Origin: Lysobacter sp. 5GHs7-4
GTDB taxonomy: Bacteria; Pseudomonadota; Gammaproteobacteria; Xanthomonadales; Xanthomonadaceae
Assembly (NCBI RefSeq): GCF_021284765.1
Contig: NZ_CP089924.1
Location: 2,126,001-2,190,000, forward strand
Length of the DNA: 64,000 nucleotides
Direction: 5' to 3'
Numbering within the stretch: the stretch's first letter is position 1; every line of letters begins with the position of its first letter. Under the pieces are notes generated by a model. That model was not told the origin of the DNA. It did no database searches and saw nothing but the letters and a program-made list of their open reading frames with translations. A program made the translations under genes and the position numbers. Shown here in pieces: positions 27,233-36,292 of the stretch.

Positions 27233-28702
27233 TCAGCCCGCCTTGCGCAGCTTGCTGTTGCGGTAGCCGTAGAAGAAGTAGATCAGCATGCCCAGCGCGG
27301 TCCAACTGGTCATGACCTTCCAGTGCTCGGCGAAGGGCTTGGAGAACAGGTACAGGCAGATCAGCGCGCCCAGCGGGCAGACGACGACCGCCAGCGGCAC
27401 GCGGAACGGACGCGGCAGGTCCGGGCGGGTGCTGCGCAGGATCAGCACGCCGATGCAGACGGTGGCGAAGGCCAGCAGGGTGCCCATCGACACCATTTCG
27501 CCGAGCAGGCCGATCGGCAGAAAGCCGGCCAGCACCGCGGCGAACACGCCGACGATCACGGTGCCCACGTACGGGGTCTGGAACTTCGGGTGCACCTTGG
27601 CGAAGAACTTCGGCAGCAGGCCGTCCTGCGACATGGTGTAGAAGATGCGCGGCTGGCCCATCAGCATGACCAGGATCACCGAGCTCAGACCGGCGATCGC
27701 GCCCAGCTCGACCACCATCTTCAACCAGGCCAGCGCCGGGTAGGTTTCCAGCGCGGTCGCCACCGGCTTGGGCGTGCCCAGCTCGGTGTAGGGCAGCAGG
27801 CCGGTCAGCACGCCGGCGACGATGATGTAGATGATGGTGCAGATCACCAGCGAGCCGAGGATGCCGATCGGCATGTCGCGTTGCGGGTTTTTGGCCTCGC
27901 CGGCGGCGGTGGAGACCGCGTCGAAGCCGATGTAGGCGAAGAACACCACCGACGCGCCGCGGATCACGCCGTCGACGCCGAACTTGCCGGGGCCTTGGTT
28001 TTCGGGAATGAACGGTACCCAGTTGTCCGGATTGACGTACTTGGCGGCGAAGCCGACGAACATCGCGATCACCACGATCTTGATCGCCACGATGATCGAG
28101 TTCACGAACGCCGACTGGGTGATGCCCACGTAGCACAGGCCGCTGATGGCGGCGATGATTGCCACCGCCGGCAGGTTGACGATGCCGCCGGTGTAGACGA
28201 TGGCGCCGTCGACCACGTTCAGGGGTGCCGCCGCTAGCGATGCGGGTAGCCCCAAGCCGAAGTGTTCGAGGAAGCTGTTGAGATAGCCCGACCAGCCCAC
28301 CGCGACGGTGGAGGCGGCGAACATGTACTCCAGCACCAGGTTCCAGCCGATGAACCAGGCCACGAACTCGCCTAGGGTGGCGTAGGAATAGGAGTAGGCG
28401 CTGCCCGAGACCGGCAGCATCGCCGCGAACTCGGCGTAGCACAGGCCGGCCAGGGCGCAGGCGACGCCGGCGATGATGAAGCTCAGCACCACCGCCGGAC
28501 CGGCGTGGTTGGCCGCGGCGTGGCCCGACAGGACGAAGATGCCGGCGCCGATGACCGCGCCGATGCCCAGCATCACCAGCTGCGTCGAGGTCAGCGATCG
28601 CTTCAGCGTGACTTCGCCCTGCAGGCTGCCCTCGACCGGCTCCCCTGCGTCGACATGCGGCGCGGCTTGCACCGGCTTGGTGATGAATAGGCCCTTAGAC
28701 AT
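27233..28702 (-). CDS. APC-family amino acid permease (paralogue)
   Basis: 489 residues, 12 predicted helices. It has GIGAVIGAGIFVLSGHAAAN in TM1, SGSAYSYSYATLGEFVAWF, FAYIGFDAVSTAAGEAKNPQ and GQPRIFYTMSQDGL. It is closely similar along its length to the permease encoded just downstream, so the pair arose by tandem duplication. The N-terminal tail (~35 residues before TM1) is longer than in the partner. The ATG at 28702 was chosen because the extra frame upstream has no homologous pattern. Confidence 0.92.
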   Translation of the reverse strand: MSKGLFITKPVQAAPHVDAGEPVEGSLQGEVTLKRSLTSTQLVMLGIGAVIGAGIFVLSGHAAANHAGPAVVLSFIIAGVACALAGLCYAEFAAMLPVSGSAYSYSYATLGEFVAWFIGWNLVLEYMFAASTVAVGWSGYLNSFLEHFGLGLPASLAAAPLNVVDGAIVYTGGIVNLPAVAIIAAISGLCYVGITQSAFVNSIIVAIKIVVIAMFVGFAAKYVNPDNWVPFIPENQGPGKFGVDGVIRGASVVFFAYIGFDAVSTAAGEAKNPQRDMPIGILGSLVICTIIYIIVAGVLTGLLPYTELGTPKPVATALETYPALAWLKMVVELGAIAGLSSVILVMLMGQPRIFYTMSQDGLLPKFFAKVHPKFQTPYVGTVIVGVFAAVLAGFLPIGLLGEMVSMGTLLAFATVCIGVLILRSTRPDLPRPFRVPLAVVVCPLGALICLYLFSKPFAEHWKVMTSWTALGMLIYFFYGYRNSKLRKAG

Positions 28703-28880
28703 CAGTATCCCCAGATCGTGAGAGGTCGGCCGGCCGTTCGAACGGCGCAGCCGGCGTATGGCGCAATGGCGGGCCACCATAACCCAGCCGGGAAAGCAGC
28801 GGCAAGCGGGACAAAGTCATGGTCGGCGACGGCATAATCCGCGTTCGGAATCTAGCCGCAGTGCAGCATTTGGGATATTC

Positions 28881-29444
28881 GTGAGACATTCAGACCCGGA
28901 CGCCGAGCTGCGTTCCAATCTCGTTGACTATCTGCGGCGCTGGCCCGACGAGGCCGAGCGCGTGCAGCCCTTCCTGGACCTGCTGGACGACGCCGAGGAT
29001 CCGTTCCGCCGCGAGCGCCTGGCCGGCCACTACACCGGCGGCTGCTGGCTGGTCGACCGCGCCGGCGAGCGCGTGCTGCTGACCCACCACCGCAAGCTGG
29101 AGCGCTGGCTGCAACTGGGCGGCCACGCCGACGGCGACCGCGATCTGGCGGCGGTCACGCTGCGCGAGGCGGAGGAGGAGTCCGGACTCACCGATCTGAC
29201 GGTGGAGGCGCATCCCTTCGATCTGGACCGGCATTGGATCCCGGAGCGGCGCGAGGTGCCGGGGCACTGGCATTACGATGTGCGTTACGTGGTGCGCGCC
29301 AACGGCAGCGAGGAGTACGTGGTCAGCGAGGAGTCGCTGGATCTGGCCTGGCGCCGCATCGACGAGTTGTTGGCCGATCCGGGCAGCGATGAGTCGATGC
29401 GACGGATGGCGCGCAAGTGGTTGGCGCGGGAGCGGGGCGTTTGA
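28881..29444 (+). CDS. NUDIX hydrolase
   Basis: 187 residues from a GTG start. The Nudix box is GGHADGDRDLAAVTLREAEE followed by ESGL; the first acidic position is Asp rather than Glu and the REAEEES core is intact. LVDRAGERVLLTHHRKLERWL precedes it in the usual beta-strand position (quoted in part). The substrate, presumably a nucleoside diphosphate derivative, is unknown. It is transcribed away from the permease genes; a 178-base region separates them. The next 1.2 kb is non-coding repeat sequence. Confidence 0.85.
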   Translation: MRHSDPDAELRSNLVDYLRRWPDEAERVQPFLDLLDDAEDPFRRERLAGHYTGGCWLVDRAGERVLLTHHRKLERWLQLGGHADGDRDLAAVTLREAEEESGLTDLTVEAHPFDLDRHWIPERREVPGHWHYDVRYVVRANGSEEYVVSEESLDLAWRRIDELLADPGSDESMRRMARKWLARERGV

Positions 29445-29504
29445 TCGGGGCTTTGATCGCGTGGCCGCGCAGATTCCGCGGCTGCTTTCGGGGGCGATCT
29501 CCGG

Positions 29505-29530
29505 GTAGGGGCGGCTCAAGCCGCGACCGC
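29505..29530 (+). repeat. REP palindrome, GTAG subtype
   Basis: GTAGGGGCGGCTCAAGCCGC followed by GACC lies 60 bases after the NUDIX gene. Confidence 0.75.
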
Positions 29531-29576
29531 GAATCTCGGCTGTCGCGCCTGATCGATCCTAAGTGAGTGCCTTGGG

Positions 29577-29850
29577 GTAGGAGCGGCGTGAGCCGCGACC
29601 GCGAATCCCGGCTATCGAGCCTATCCGGTTCCGATGGCCTCCAGATCCCGGCGTTGCGCTTTTAGCTCCCTCCTTTGACAAAGCGTGAAGCCGTGCGCTT
29701 ACGAACCGCAGGTTCGTGCACGGATGAACGACAACAGGCTGTGCCTGTTGGCCGGGCGGGTTGGGGAGGATTTGCTCTTGCTGTTGTTTCTGCTGCTTCT
29801 GACCGAAGGTCAAAGGCTTCCGCCTGCTGCGCATGCGGGTCGCTTTCTCT
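29577..29850 (+). repeat. Tandem ~275-bp repeat, copy 1
   Basis: It starts with a GTAG-type REP (29577-29602). It then contains CCTCCAGATCCCGGCGTTGC, TAGCTCCCTCCTTTGACAAA, ACGAACCGCAGGTTCGTGCA and AACAGGCTGTGCCTGTTGGC, and ends with GCATGCGGGTCGCTTTCTCT. Copy 2 follows at an offset of 287-288 bases with scattered substitutions. Several internal short inverted repeats are shared. Confidence 0.85.
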
Positions 29851-29864
29851 TACTCGCGCTCTGC

Positions 29865-30137
29865 GTAGGAGCGGCGTGAGCCGCGACCGCGAATCCCGGT
29901 GACGGCGCCTATTCGGTTCCGATGGCCTCCAGACCCCGGCGTCGCGCTTTTAGCTCCCTCCTTTGACAAAGGGTGAGGCCGTGCGTTTACGAACCGCAGG
30001 TTCGTGCACGGGTGAACGACAACAGGCTGTGCCTGTTGGCCGGGCGGGTTGGGGAGGATTTGCTGTTGCTGTTGCTCTGCTTCTTTGGCTCGAAGGTCAA
30101 AGGCTTCCGCCTGCTGCGCATGCGGGTCACTTTCTCT
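29865..30137 (+). repeat. Tandem ~275-bp repeat, copy 2
   Basis: Same order of landmarks as copy 1, starting with a GTAG-type REP (29865-29890) and ending GCATGCGGGTCACTTTCTCT. It differs by point changes (CGTCGC for CGTTGC, GGGTGAGG for GCGTGAAG) and a slightly shorter CTGTTGCTG run. Confidence 0.85.
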
Positions 30138-30156
30138 TGCTGACCCAAGAGAAAGT
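30129..30156. repeat. Inverted repeat ACTTTCTCTTG / CAAGAGAAAGT
   Basis: Perfect 11-bp arms (30129-30139 and 30146-30156) are followed by AACCAAAGAGAAGG. It directly follows repeat copy 2. Confidence 0.7.
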
Positions 30157-30215
30157 AACCAAAGAGAAGGGTCTGAGCCAGAAGCTCCCGTGTGGCTTCG
30201 GTTCTGGCGCGGGGA

Positions 30216-30249
30216 TTTTTCGATAAGACATCCCTGTCTTATCGAAAAA
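30216..30249. terminator. Perfect 15-bp hairpin, terminator-like
   Basis: TTTTTCGATAAGACA, loop TCCC, TGTCTTATCGAAAAA. It has A/T tracts on both sides and could end transcription in either direction, but no gene ends next to it, so it may simply be part of the repeat zone. Confidence 0.55.
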
Positions 30250-30333
30250 CGGCGCGCGTCCTGCGCGCCGCCCTTCGGGTCTGGGGATGGTCGTGTGGCT
30301 TCGTATCAATGGACTTCAATGCCGGAGCAAACT

Positions 30334-30376
<43 letters not shown>

Positions 30377-30418
30377 GGTTGCAGCTCGCGATTGCTAGGT
30401 GGCGCAGCCTTGGCTTTC

Positions 30419-30446
30419 TGTGGGAGCGGCGTAAGCCGCGATCGCG
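30419..30446 (+). repeat. REP palindrome, GTGG subtype
   Basis: TGTGGGAGCGGCGTAAGCCG then CGATCGCG. Confidence 0.8.
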
Positions 30447-30635
30447 CCATCAGGCATGCCGGCGCAACACTCTTGCGTAGGAATCTTTCCGACGCCGTAG
30501 GATGCGGTGAGCCGAAGGCGAACCGCATCGTCGCGAGGCGTCGGTACGAGGCGATGGTGCGGCTGCCACCGCCCCTTACGTCTTCGAATTCCGTTTTCGA
30601 TTCAAGGCCGGAACTGGACGGCGCGCATCGCGCCC

Positions 30636-32714
30636 CTAAGCCCCGATCGCCGGATCGCTCACGCTGGGCAGTCCCGTTTCCACATGTCCCGCGAAGCGGC
30701 GCAGGTAGGTCGTGTCGTGGTCCGAACTCAAGCTCAGGTCGTACCAATGCGCGCTGGCGGCCAGCGGCCAGCTGTCGTCGACGCTGGCGCCCGGGGCGAG
30801 CGGATAGCTGCGCGGCGCGGCGCTGCTGTACAGGTTCGGGCGTAGGGTCAGGCGGCAGGCGCCCGTGCCGGAGTTGGTGAAGCGCAGCAGCAGGCGGTCG
30901 TGGGCCAGGTCGTACTCGATGCGCAGTTCCGGATTGGCGCCGCCGTTGGCGCTGGCCTTGAGCAGATCGCCCTGGAACACGCGCAGGAACCCGTTCGGTC
31001 CGTGCGCGCTCAGATCGTACTTGCCCTGCGTGTAAGTCTTCGCGCTCCAGTAGTCCGACAGCTGCGTTCCCGGCGTCAACGTGTAGTACCAAGGGCCGTC
31101 GCTGCGGTTGCGCGCGTAGACGTTGAAGCCGGCGCCGGCGATGCCGCTGTTGGCGAAATCCAGCCAATAGCGACCGCTCGACGCTTCGATGCGGCCATGC
31201 ACGTGTAACTGGTAGGGCAGCGCGCGTGCCGGACGCTGGCCGGGTTCCTGGCGCGGCATCTTGGGCTGCTTGGGCGCGCTGGGCACCGGCAGCTTGCAGG
31301 ACTGGTCGGCGCGGGTCATGTGGTCGCGCGTGTCCGGCAAGCTCGGCCAGGCCGGATCCGGGCCGGCGAAATCCAGCGCGGTGCTGAGGTCGCCCGCGAC
31401 CGCGCGCCGCCAGGCGCTGATGTTGGGCTCGGCCACGCCGAAGCGCGCTTCCAGGAAACGCAGCACCGAGGTGTGGTCGAACACCTGCGAGTTCACCCAG
31501 CCGCCCTTGCTCCAGGGCGAGATCACGAACATCGGCACGCGGATGCCCAGGCCCACCGGCACGCCGTTGTAGTTCTCGGTCGCGGTGTCGACCGTGCTCT
31601 TGCCCAGCGAGCTGTTGATCGGCGGCAGCGGCGGCGGCACGTGGTCGAAGAAGCCGCCGTTCTCGTCGTAGTTGATGATGAACACGGTCTTGGACCAGAC
31701 CTCGGGATTGGCGACCAGCGCCTCCAGCAGGCGTGCGCTCAGCGATTCGCCGTAGGCCGGCGTCGCCGCCGGGTGCTCGCTCATGATGTAGGACGGCACG
31801 ATCCACGACACCGCCGGCAGCGTGCCTTCGCGCACGTCCTTGGCGAAGGCCGCGACCAGGTGCTCGCCGCGCGAGGACGAGGCGTTGGCGGCGGTGGAAC
31901 CGTCCACCCAGGCGCGCCCGCGCTTGTACAGTTCCGAGTTGCGGTCCAGCTTGCGGAAGTTCGCGAACGACTGCAGCGAGTTGTCGCCGTAGTTGTCGTA
32001 CTCCTGGTACACGCGCCAGCCGATGCCGGCGTTCTGCAGGCGCTCGGCGTAGGTGCTCCAGCGGTGTCCGGCGAAGGTGGCCTTGTCCTTGGCCATGTCC
32101 GACGTCCAATTGCCGTCGTCGGCGTTGTTCACCGCCTGCGCGCCGAGGTCGCCCACGGTCATGCCGCTGGTGCCGGTGAACAAATGCATGCGGTTGGGAT
32201 TGGTCGGGCCGTGGTGCGAGCAGTAGTAGGCGTCGCAGACCGTGAACGCGTCGGCCAGCGCGTAGTAATAGGGCAGGTCGGCGCGGGTGAAGTGGCCCAT
32301 GCACATCGGGCCCTTGGTGTCGATCCACGCGTTGTAGTCCTTCCAACGCGTGTGCGAGCCCTTCCAGCTGTGGTCGATATCGGCCAGGCACTGCGAGGCG
32401 GTGCTGTCGGTGCTGAGCCGGAACGGCAGCACGGCCTGGCCGCCGTTCTTGGCCTGGCGCCATACCGCATCGCCATTGGGCAGCGCGATCGGGCGCGGAT
32501 CGTCGAACCCGCGCACGCCGCGCAGGGCGCCCAGGTAATGGTCGAAGGAGCGGTTCTCCTGCATCAGGATCACCACGTGCTGCACGTCCTGGATGGTGCC
32601 GGTCACGCGCGCGGCCGGCGTCGCCAAGGCCTGACGAATCGACGGCGGCAGCATCGCCAGGGTGGCGGCGGCGCCGGCGAACTTGAGGAAATCGCGACGG
32701 GTGTCGGAGACCAT
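30636..32714 (-). CDS. Phosphocholine-specific phospholipase C
   Basis: 692 residues. The N-terminus is a Tat signal (TRRDFLKFAGAAATLAMLP). The catalytic domain has VVILMQENRSFDHYLG (metal and nucleophile region), SHHGPTNPNRMHLFTGTSG, IINYDENGGFFDHVPPP, and FDHTSVLRFLE ahead of the C-terminus. Two DUF756-type beta domains follow (~480-580 and ~590-690). This is the PlcN/PlcH family, which releases phosphocholine from phosphatidylcholine or sphingomyelin outside the cell after folded export. GGAAGG precedes the ATG. It may serve phosphate or choline scavenging or predation; no regulator is adjacent. Confidence 0.92.
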   Translation of the reverse strand: MVSDTRRDFLKFAGAAATLAMLPPSIRQALATPAARVTGTIQDVQHVVILMQENRSFDHYLGALRGVRGFDDPRPIALPNGDAVWRQAKNGGQAVLPFRLSTDSTASQCLADIDHSWKGSHTRWKDYNAWIDTKGPMCMGHFTRADLPYYYALADAFTVCDAYYCSHHGPTNPNRMHLFTGTSGMTVGDLGAQAVNNADDGNWTSDMAKDKATFAGHRWSTYAERLQNAGIGWRVYQEYDNYGDNSLQSFANFRKLDRNSELYKRGRAWVDGSTAANASSSRGEHLVAAFAKDVREGTLPAVSWIVPSYIMSEHPAATPAYGESLSARLLEALVANPEVWSKTVFIINYDENGGFFDHVPPPLPPINSSLGKSTVDTATENYNGVPVGLGIRVPMFVISPWSKGGWVNSQVFDHTSVLRFLEARFGVAEPNISAWRRAVAGDLSTALDFAGPDPAWPSLPDTRDHMTRADQSCKLPVPSAPKQPKMPRQEPGQRPARALPYQLHVHGRIEASSGRYWLDFANSGIAGAGFNVYARNRSDGPWYYTLTPGTQLSDYWSAKTYTQGKYDLSAHGPNGFLRVFQGDLLKASANGGANPELRIEYDLAHDRLLLRFTNSGTGACRLTLRPNLYSSAAPRSYPLAPGASVDDSWPLAASAHWYDLSLSSDHDTTYLRRFAGHVETGLPSVSDPAIGA

Positions 32715-32794
32715 GGACCCTTCCTTGCGTGCGGTGATGCGGGGGAACGCGCGATGCTGGGTGAGGATGGTTGCAACGGTATGGCAGGCCGCGC

Positions 32795-33190
32795 TCAGGG
32801 ACCGTCGTTACGTTCCAGTTTCGACAATGCGTCCACGACGGCGGACTGGTTCCGGTAACGACGTCGCAGTTCGGTCAGGCGACGATCGTTGCCCTTGCAG
32901 GTGCTGTCGGCGCCCTGGGCGATTTCGGCGGCGCGCGCCTTGTCGCCTGCCGGCGCCTCTTCGCCGCGCCAGTGCTCACACTCGTCGTAGCGGTTCAGAA
33001 ATCTCCGCACCTCATGCGGTTGTTCGCACCAGGTCGGGTGCGCGTCCGGCGGCTCGCACAGCGAGCGCTCGCGCTGGCTCAGGTAGCCGTTTGGGCGCGG
33101 GTCGTCCAATGGCTTCGAGGTCTGCGCCTGTACGTCGGTGCAACCGAGGTACAGCAACAGGCTCAGGGAGGCGGCGAGGGAAGGATGCAT
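32795..33190 (-). CDS. Hypothetical lipoprotein
   Basis: 131 residues. A short signal ends in a lipobox-like LYLGC (Cys about residue 17). The mature part is charged, with four cysteines (SLCEPPDAHPTWCEQPHEV, DECEHW, STCKGN) that could form disulfides. The family is not recognised. It is isolated between the phospholipase and acetyltransferase genes on the same strand. Confidence 0.6.
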   Translation of the reverse strand: MHPSLAASLSLLLYLGCTDVQAQTSKPLDDPRPNGYLSQRERSLCEPPDAHPTWCEQPHEVRRFLNRYDECEHWRGEEAPAGDKARAAEIAQGADSTCKGNDRRLTELRRRYRNQSAVVDALSKLERNDGP

Positions 33191-33224
33191 GCGAATCCTG
33201 GGGATGGGAGCGTGTCGGCTTGCG

Positions 33225-33686
33225 CTACGGGTCCAGCCAACGCGTCATCAGACGCCGCGGGTGTGCGCGGTAACCGGCACGCTCGTAGATGCCGCGCGCT
33301 CGCTCGTTGTCGTCGTTGACCTCCAGACGCAGTGCCCGCAGGCCTTCGGCGCGGCATAACGCCTCGGCTTCGGCCAGGGCGCGCTTGGCCAGTCCCGCGC
33401 CGCGATGAGCCGGCAACACGAACAGTTCGTCGAGCAGCCCGAAGCGGCCGCCGAACTCAAGGCTGAAGCAGTACCCGATCGCCAGATGCCCGGCGATCTC
33501 GTCGCCGCGCCGGATCAGCAGCAGACGGCCCGCACTTGGATCGCCGATCAGCACCGATAGCGCGGCGCGCAGCGCCGGCTCGTTCCAGGGCAGGTGCTCT
33601 TCGGCGTAGAACTCGCGCAGCACCGGCAGCAGGCGTGGCAGATCGGCGTCGGTAGCCGCGACGAAGCGGTACTCGGTCTGGCTCAT
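33225..33686 (-). CDS. GNAT-family N-acetyltransferase
   Basis: 153 residues. The acetyl-CoA-binding motif A is LFVLPAHRGAGLAKRALAEA, followed by LRLEVNDDNERARGIYERAG, the standard GNAT C-terminal half. The acceptor substrate is unknown. The ATG at 33686 starts the conserved N-terminal strand YRFVAATDADLPRL. It stands alone between small genes. Confidence 0.88.
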   Translation of the reverse strand: MSQTEYRFVAATDADLPRLLPVLREFYAEEHLPWNEPALRAALSVLIGDPSAGRLLLIRRGDEIAGHLAIGYCFSLEFGGRFGLLDELFVLPAHRGAGLAKRALAEAEALCRAEGLRALRLEVNDDNERARGIYERAGYRAHPRRLMTRWLDP

Positions 33687-33807
33687 CGGATACTGGCTCG
33701 ATCGGGGGCCAGTGGAAATGGTCGCACCTATTCGCCCGGCTGCGCAAAAGAAAGCTCGCCTGCGCTCCTTCTTTCGATGGTGGCGTGCGTGAATCCAAGC
33801 GAGCCGC

Positions 33808-34254
33808 TTAGTTCTTCTGTTCCGACGATGCCGAGTCAGCGCGGGCCATTTTCTTTGCGATCCATAGTGGCAACAAGGCCAAACCTAGGGCCGCGCCGTT
33901 GATGGCGAACCATATGGCTTCATGGCTGATGCTGGGCGCGTCGATCAAGGTGGCAAGCAGACCGAGTGCCGGCGGCACCGAGCCTAATGCGGCATGCCAA
34001 TTGGCGAAGCTGCGTGAGCGGTACTGCTTGCTGAGACCGAAAACCGCGATGAACAAGGCGTTCATAGCTGCAAGCACGATGACGAGAGAGGTCGTCATGC
34101 CGGACAGAAATGAGCTGTAGTCGCTGGCGCAGGCAGGCATGGCGGCTACCAGCGCGACGATGAGTATGGCCATGCGCGACTTGTGCGGCACAGACGGCCA
34201 GTGCCGTACATCGCGGTGGAGGACGATAACCGAGGGTGTGCGGGTCTGATTCAT
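33808..34254 (-). CDS. Hypothetical membrane protein
   Basis: 148 residues with about four hydrophobic segments (AILIVALVAAMPACA; TTSLVIVLAAMNALFIAVF; a PPALGLLATLID helix; GAALGLALLPLWIA). The start at 34254 has AGGAAG ten bases upstream; an internal ATG at 34173 is possible but has no ribosome site. No family is recognised. Base composition falls just upstream of this gene. Confidence 0.55.
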   Translation of the reverse strand: MNQTRTPSVIVLHRDVRHWPSVPHKSRMAILIVALVAAMPACASDYSSFLSGMTTSLVIVLAAMNALFIAVFGLSKQYRSRSFANWHAALGSVPPALGLLATLIDAPSISHEAIWFAINGAALGLALLPLWIAKKMARADSASSEQKN

Positions 34255-34524
34255 GGGCTGACTTCCTGGTCGGCTGGCTACCGGCATCATGGCCTGGATG
34301 GTATGCGCAAAGGGCCCCGGTCAAGGCTCGGAATGGCAGGTCAAGGCGATGCTGCTGCCATCTTCGCTTCATAGCCGGCGTCTTTACGGCGGGAAATCTC
34401 GGGCGCGTAAACACTCGAGACCGCAGCGAAAAAGAGCATGACGACGCGGCGATTGGCTCGGCTCACCATTCCGTATCCTGACTTTGTGTCGTTCAGATGC
34501 ATCGGCAGATCGTCGCACGCTGGT

Positions 34525-34782
34525 TCATGGCTGCGCGGAATTTATCAATGTGATGTGCTCGCAGTCTTCGCTCTCAAGCACCCGGCCGACGGTCGGCGTA
34601 TCGATCATGATGCCCGCACCGAACTCCGTCCGAAACCAGTCGATCGAGCCTGCCTCCTCTGCAGGAAATTGGTTTGTGCTGATGATGAAAACGACTTTGG
34701 AAGGTGTGTCGTCGTCATACCAGAGGACCAGGTCGCCGACCTGTATCGGGATCTGTGTCCCGGGATAGTGGATGCGTTTCAT
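34525..34782 (-). CDS. Small hypothetical protein, possibly immunity-like
   Basis: 85 residues. The pattern IPIQVGDLVLWYDDD ... VVFIISTNQFP ... DWFRTEFGAGIMI ... GRVLESEDCEHITLI resembles a widespread family of small acidic beta proteins often found next to toxins, but no toxin gene is present here. AGGAAA precedes the ATG at 34782. It lies in a stretch of visibly lower G+C than the rest of the window, consistent with acquisition. The family link is from memory and unverified. Confidence 0.55.
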   Translation of the reverse strand: MKRIHYPGTQIPIQVGDLVLWYDDDTPSKVVFIISTNQFPAEEAGSIDWFRTEFGAGIMIDTPTVGRVLESEDCEHITLINSAQP

Positions 34783-34928
34783 GCGCGGTTTCCTGCCGTA
34801 CGCAAACGCGCCAGTTCGTAGGCGCACAAGATCATGTCGCCCAGCGGTGCGTGGGTTTGAAAAAGCAAATCTACTCAGTCTCCCATTCTAAAAGGAGAGG
34901 GAAGTGGCAGAAAGAATTGCCGCCGCTG

Positions 34929-35300
34929 TCAAACATGCTGGTCCAGCATGATCACGTTGCCGTCCGGGTCGCTGAGGATGATGTGTGCCGGGCCGCTGCC
35001 GTCCGGGTCGGCGCGGGTGGTGATCTCCACGCCCTGGGCGTCCAGCGCCTTTTGCACGTCACGCACGTCGGTGAAGGACGGCAGCGGCTTGGCGCTTTGG
35101 TCCCAACCGGGATTGAAGGTCAGCAGGTTCTTGTCGAACATGCCCTGAAACAGGCCGATCACGGTCGAGCCGTTCTTCAGGATCAGCCAGCCCTGCGAGG
35201 CGTCGCCGGCGAAACCGGCGAAGCCCAGATTCTCGTAGAACGAGCGCGAGGCCGCGAGGTCTTTGACGGCGAGGCTGACGGAGAACGCACCGAGTTCCAT
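34929..35300 (-). CDS. VOC (glyoxalase/bleomycin-resistance fold) protein
   Basis: 123 residues: [20 protein letters not shown] at the N-terminus and [17 protein letters not shown] at the C-terminus are the two halves of the VOC metal-site fold. It may be a lyase, dioxygenase or thiol-transferase; the substrate is unknown. It is monocistronic by position. Confidence 0.85.
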   Translation of the reverse strand: MELGAFSVSLAVKDLAASRSFYENLGFAGFAGDASQGWLILKNGSTVIGLFQGMFDKNLLTFNPGWDQSAKPLPSFTDVRDVQKALDAQGVEITTRADPDGSGPAHIILSDPDGNVIMLDQHV

Positions 35301-35393
35301 GGGACACGCTCCGGATCGCTGGCGGTAGCGTGCAGCCTAGCGCGTGGAGCGCGGCGGGTGTAGCGGGCGGCGAGCGCCAATGGCCGTATGTCG

Positions 35394-36149
35394 CTACTCG
35401 GCGGGTGCCGGCGGAGTAGGCGCCGGCTCGGTGGGCGCTGCATCGTCGATTGCCTTGCGGATGTCGCGGCGCAGCGTCTCTTCGAAGGTGCCGAAGCAGC
35501 ACACCCAACCGTACTGGCTGAACGAGAACAGGCCTACCGCCTTGGGGTCGCGGTCCATGCCCGCCGGCAGCGGATGCGGGATGGCTTGCCGCATCAGGTG
35601 GCTGCGCACCAGGTAGTCGACCTGTCGGACGGTGTGGCGGTAGTCCATGCCCGTTCCGCTGGACGAGGCCATGATCTGGGTGATGAGGAGCTGGTTGTCG
35701 GTGGTGGTGCAATGCGCCACGAAACTCAGCGCGCCGGTCCAACTGCGACAGAAGTACAGGCGGTCCTCATGCAGGTAGATGTCCCACTTCTCTTCCATGT
35801 GCGACGCCTTGAACACGGCGCCGTCCTCGATCGCTTCGTCCAGCGCATACGCCAGGCGGCAATCCAGCGCCACGGTGTCGGGCGGGAACAGGCCGATGCG
35901 GTCGCGCCCGTCGCTCGCGCGTTGCGCGACGTACGAATTGGCGACGGCGGGGTCCTGAGTGGTGGAGAGCATCGAGCGTACGAAGGCGAGGCAGTCGTAG
36001 CCGTTCGCGTCGAAAGGGTTTTCCGGGTCGTCCTTGGCCCGCCATTGGACGGAAGCCGCCGTCTCTTTGAGTAAGGGGCCGTCCGTCTTATCCGAGTTCT
36101 GGCCGGACGATGCCTTGCCGCCAAACATGCCACGCAAAAACTTGATCAT
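35394..36149 (-). CDS. Hypothetical protein
   Basis: 251 residues from the ATG at 36149, with GGGAG upstream. A short basic, glycine-rich N-terminus (MIKFLRGMFGGKASSGQN) precedes a domain with DCRLAYALDEAIEDG, HMEEKWDIYLHEDRLYFCRS and a region ending QYGWVCCFGTFEE. The C-terminal tail is Pro/Ala-rich. No signal peptide and no known family. A longer frame exists upstream but lacks a ribosome site. Confidence 0.55.
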   Translation of the reverse strand: MIKFLRGMFGGKASSGQNSDKTDGPLLKETAASVQWRAKDDPENPFDANGYDCLAFVRSMLSTTQDPAVANSYVAQRASDGRDRIGLFPPDTVALDCRLAYALDEAIEDGAVFKASHMEEKWDIYLHEDRLYFCRSWTGALSFVAHCTTTDNQLLITQIMASSSGTGMDYRHTVRQVDYLVRSHLMRQAIPHPLPAGMDRDPKAVGLFSFSQYGWVCCFGTFEETLRRDIRKAIDDAAPTEPAPTPPAPAE

Positions 36150-36292
36150 GCGATCTCCCGATGTCCGAGGCCGGCCACCGGGATCCGAACGGTCCTGGGT
36201 CTGCCTGAGACCCACGGTAGCATCGGTGGGGAGGTCGCGTACCCACGGACGGCAGCAGGCCCGATTCAGCAACGAGAATGCCGAACGCTCGC

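Noticed and set aside
29675..30226. Two similar small open frames starting MTKREAVRLRTAGSC / MTKGEAVRLRTAGSC
   Set aside because: They are copies of the same piece of the tandem 275-bp repeat, have no ribosome sites and differ without a synonymous bias. They are best explained as read-through of repeat DNA.
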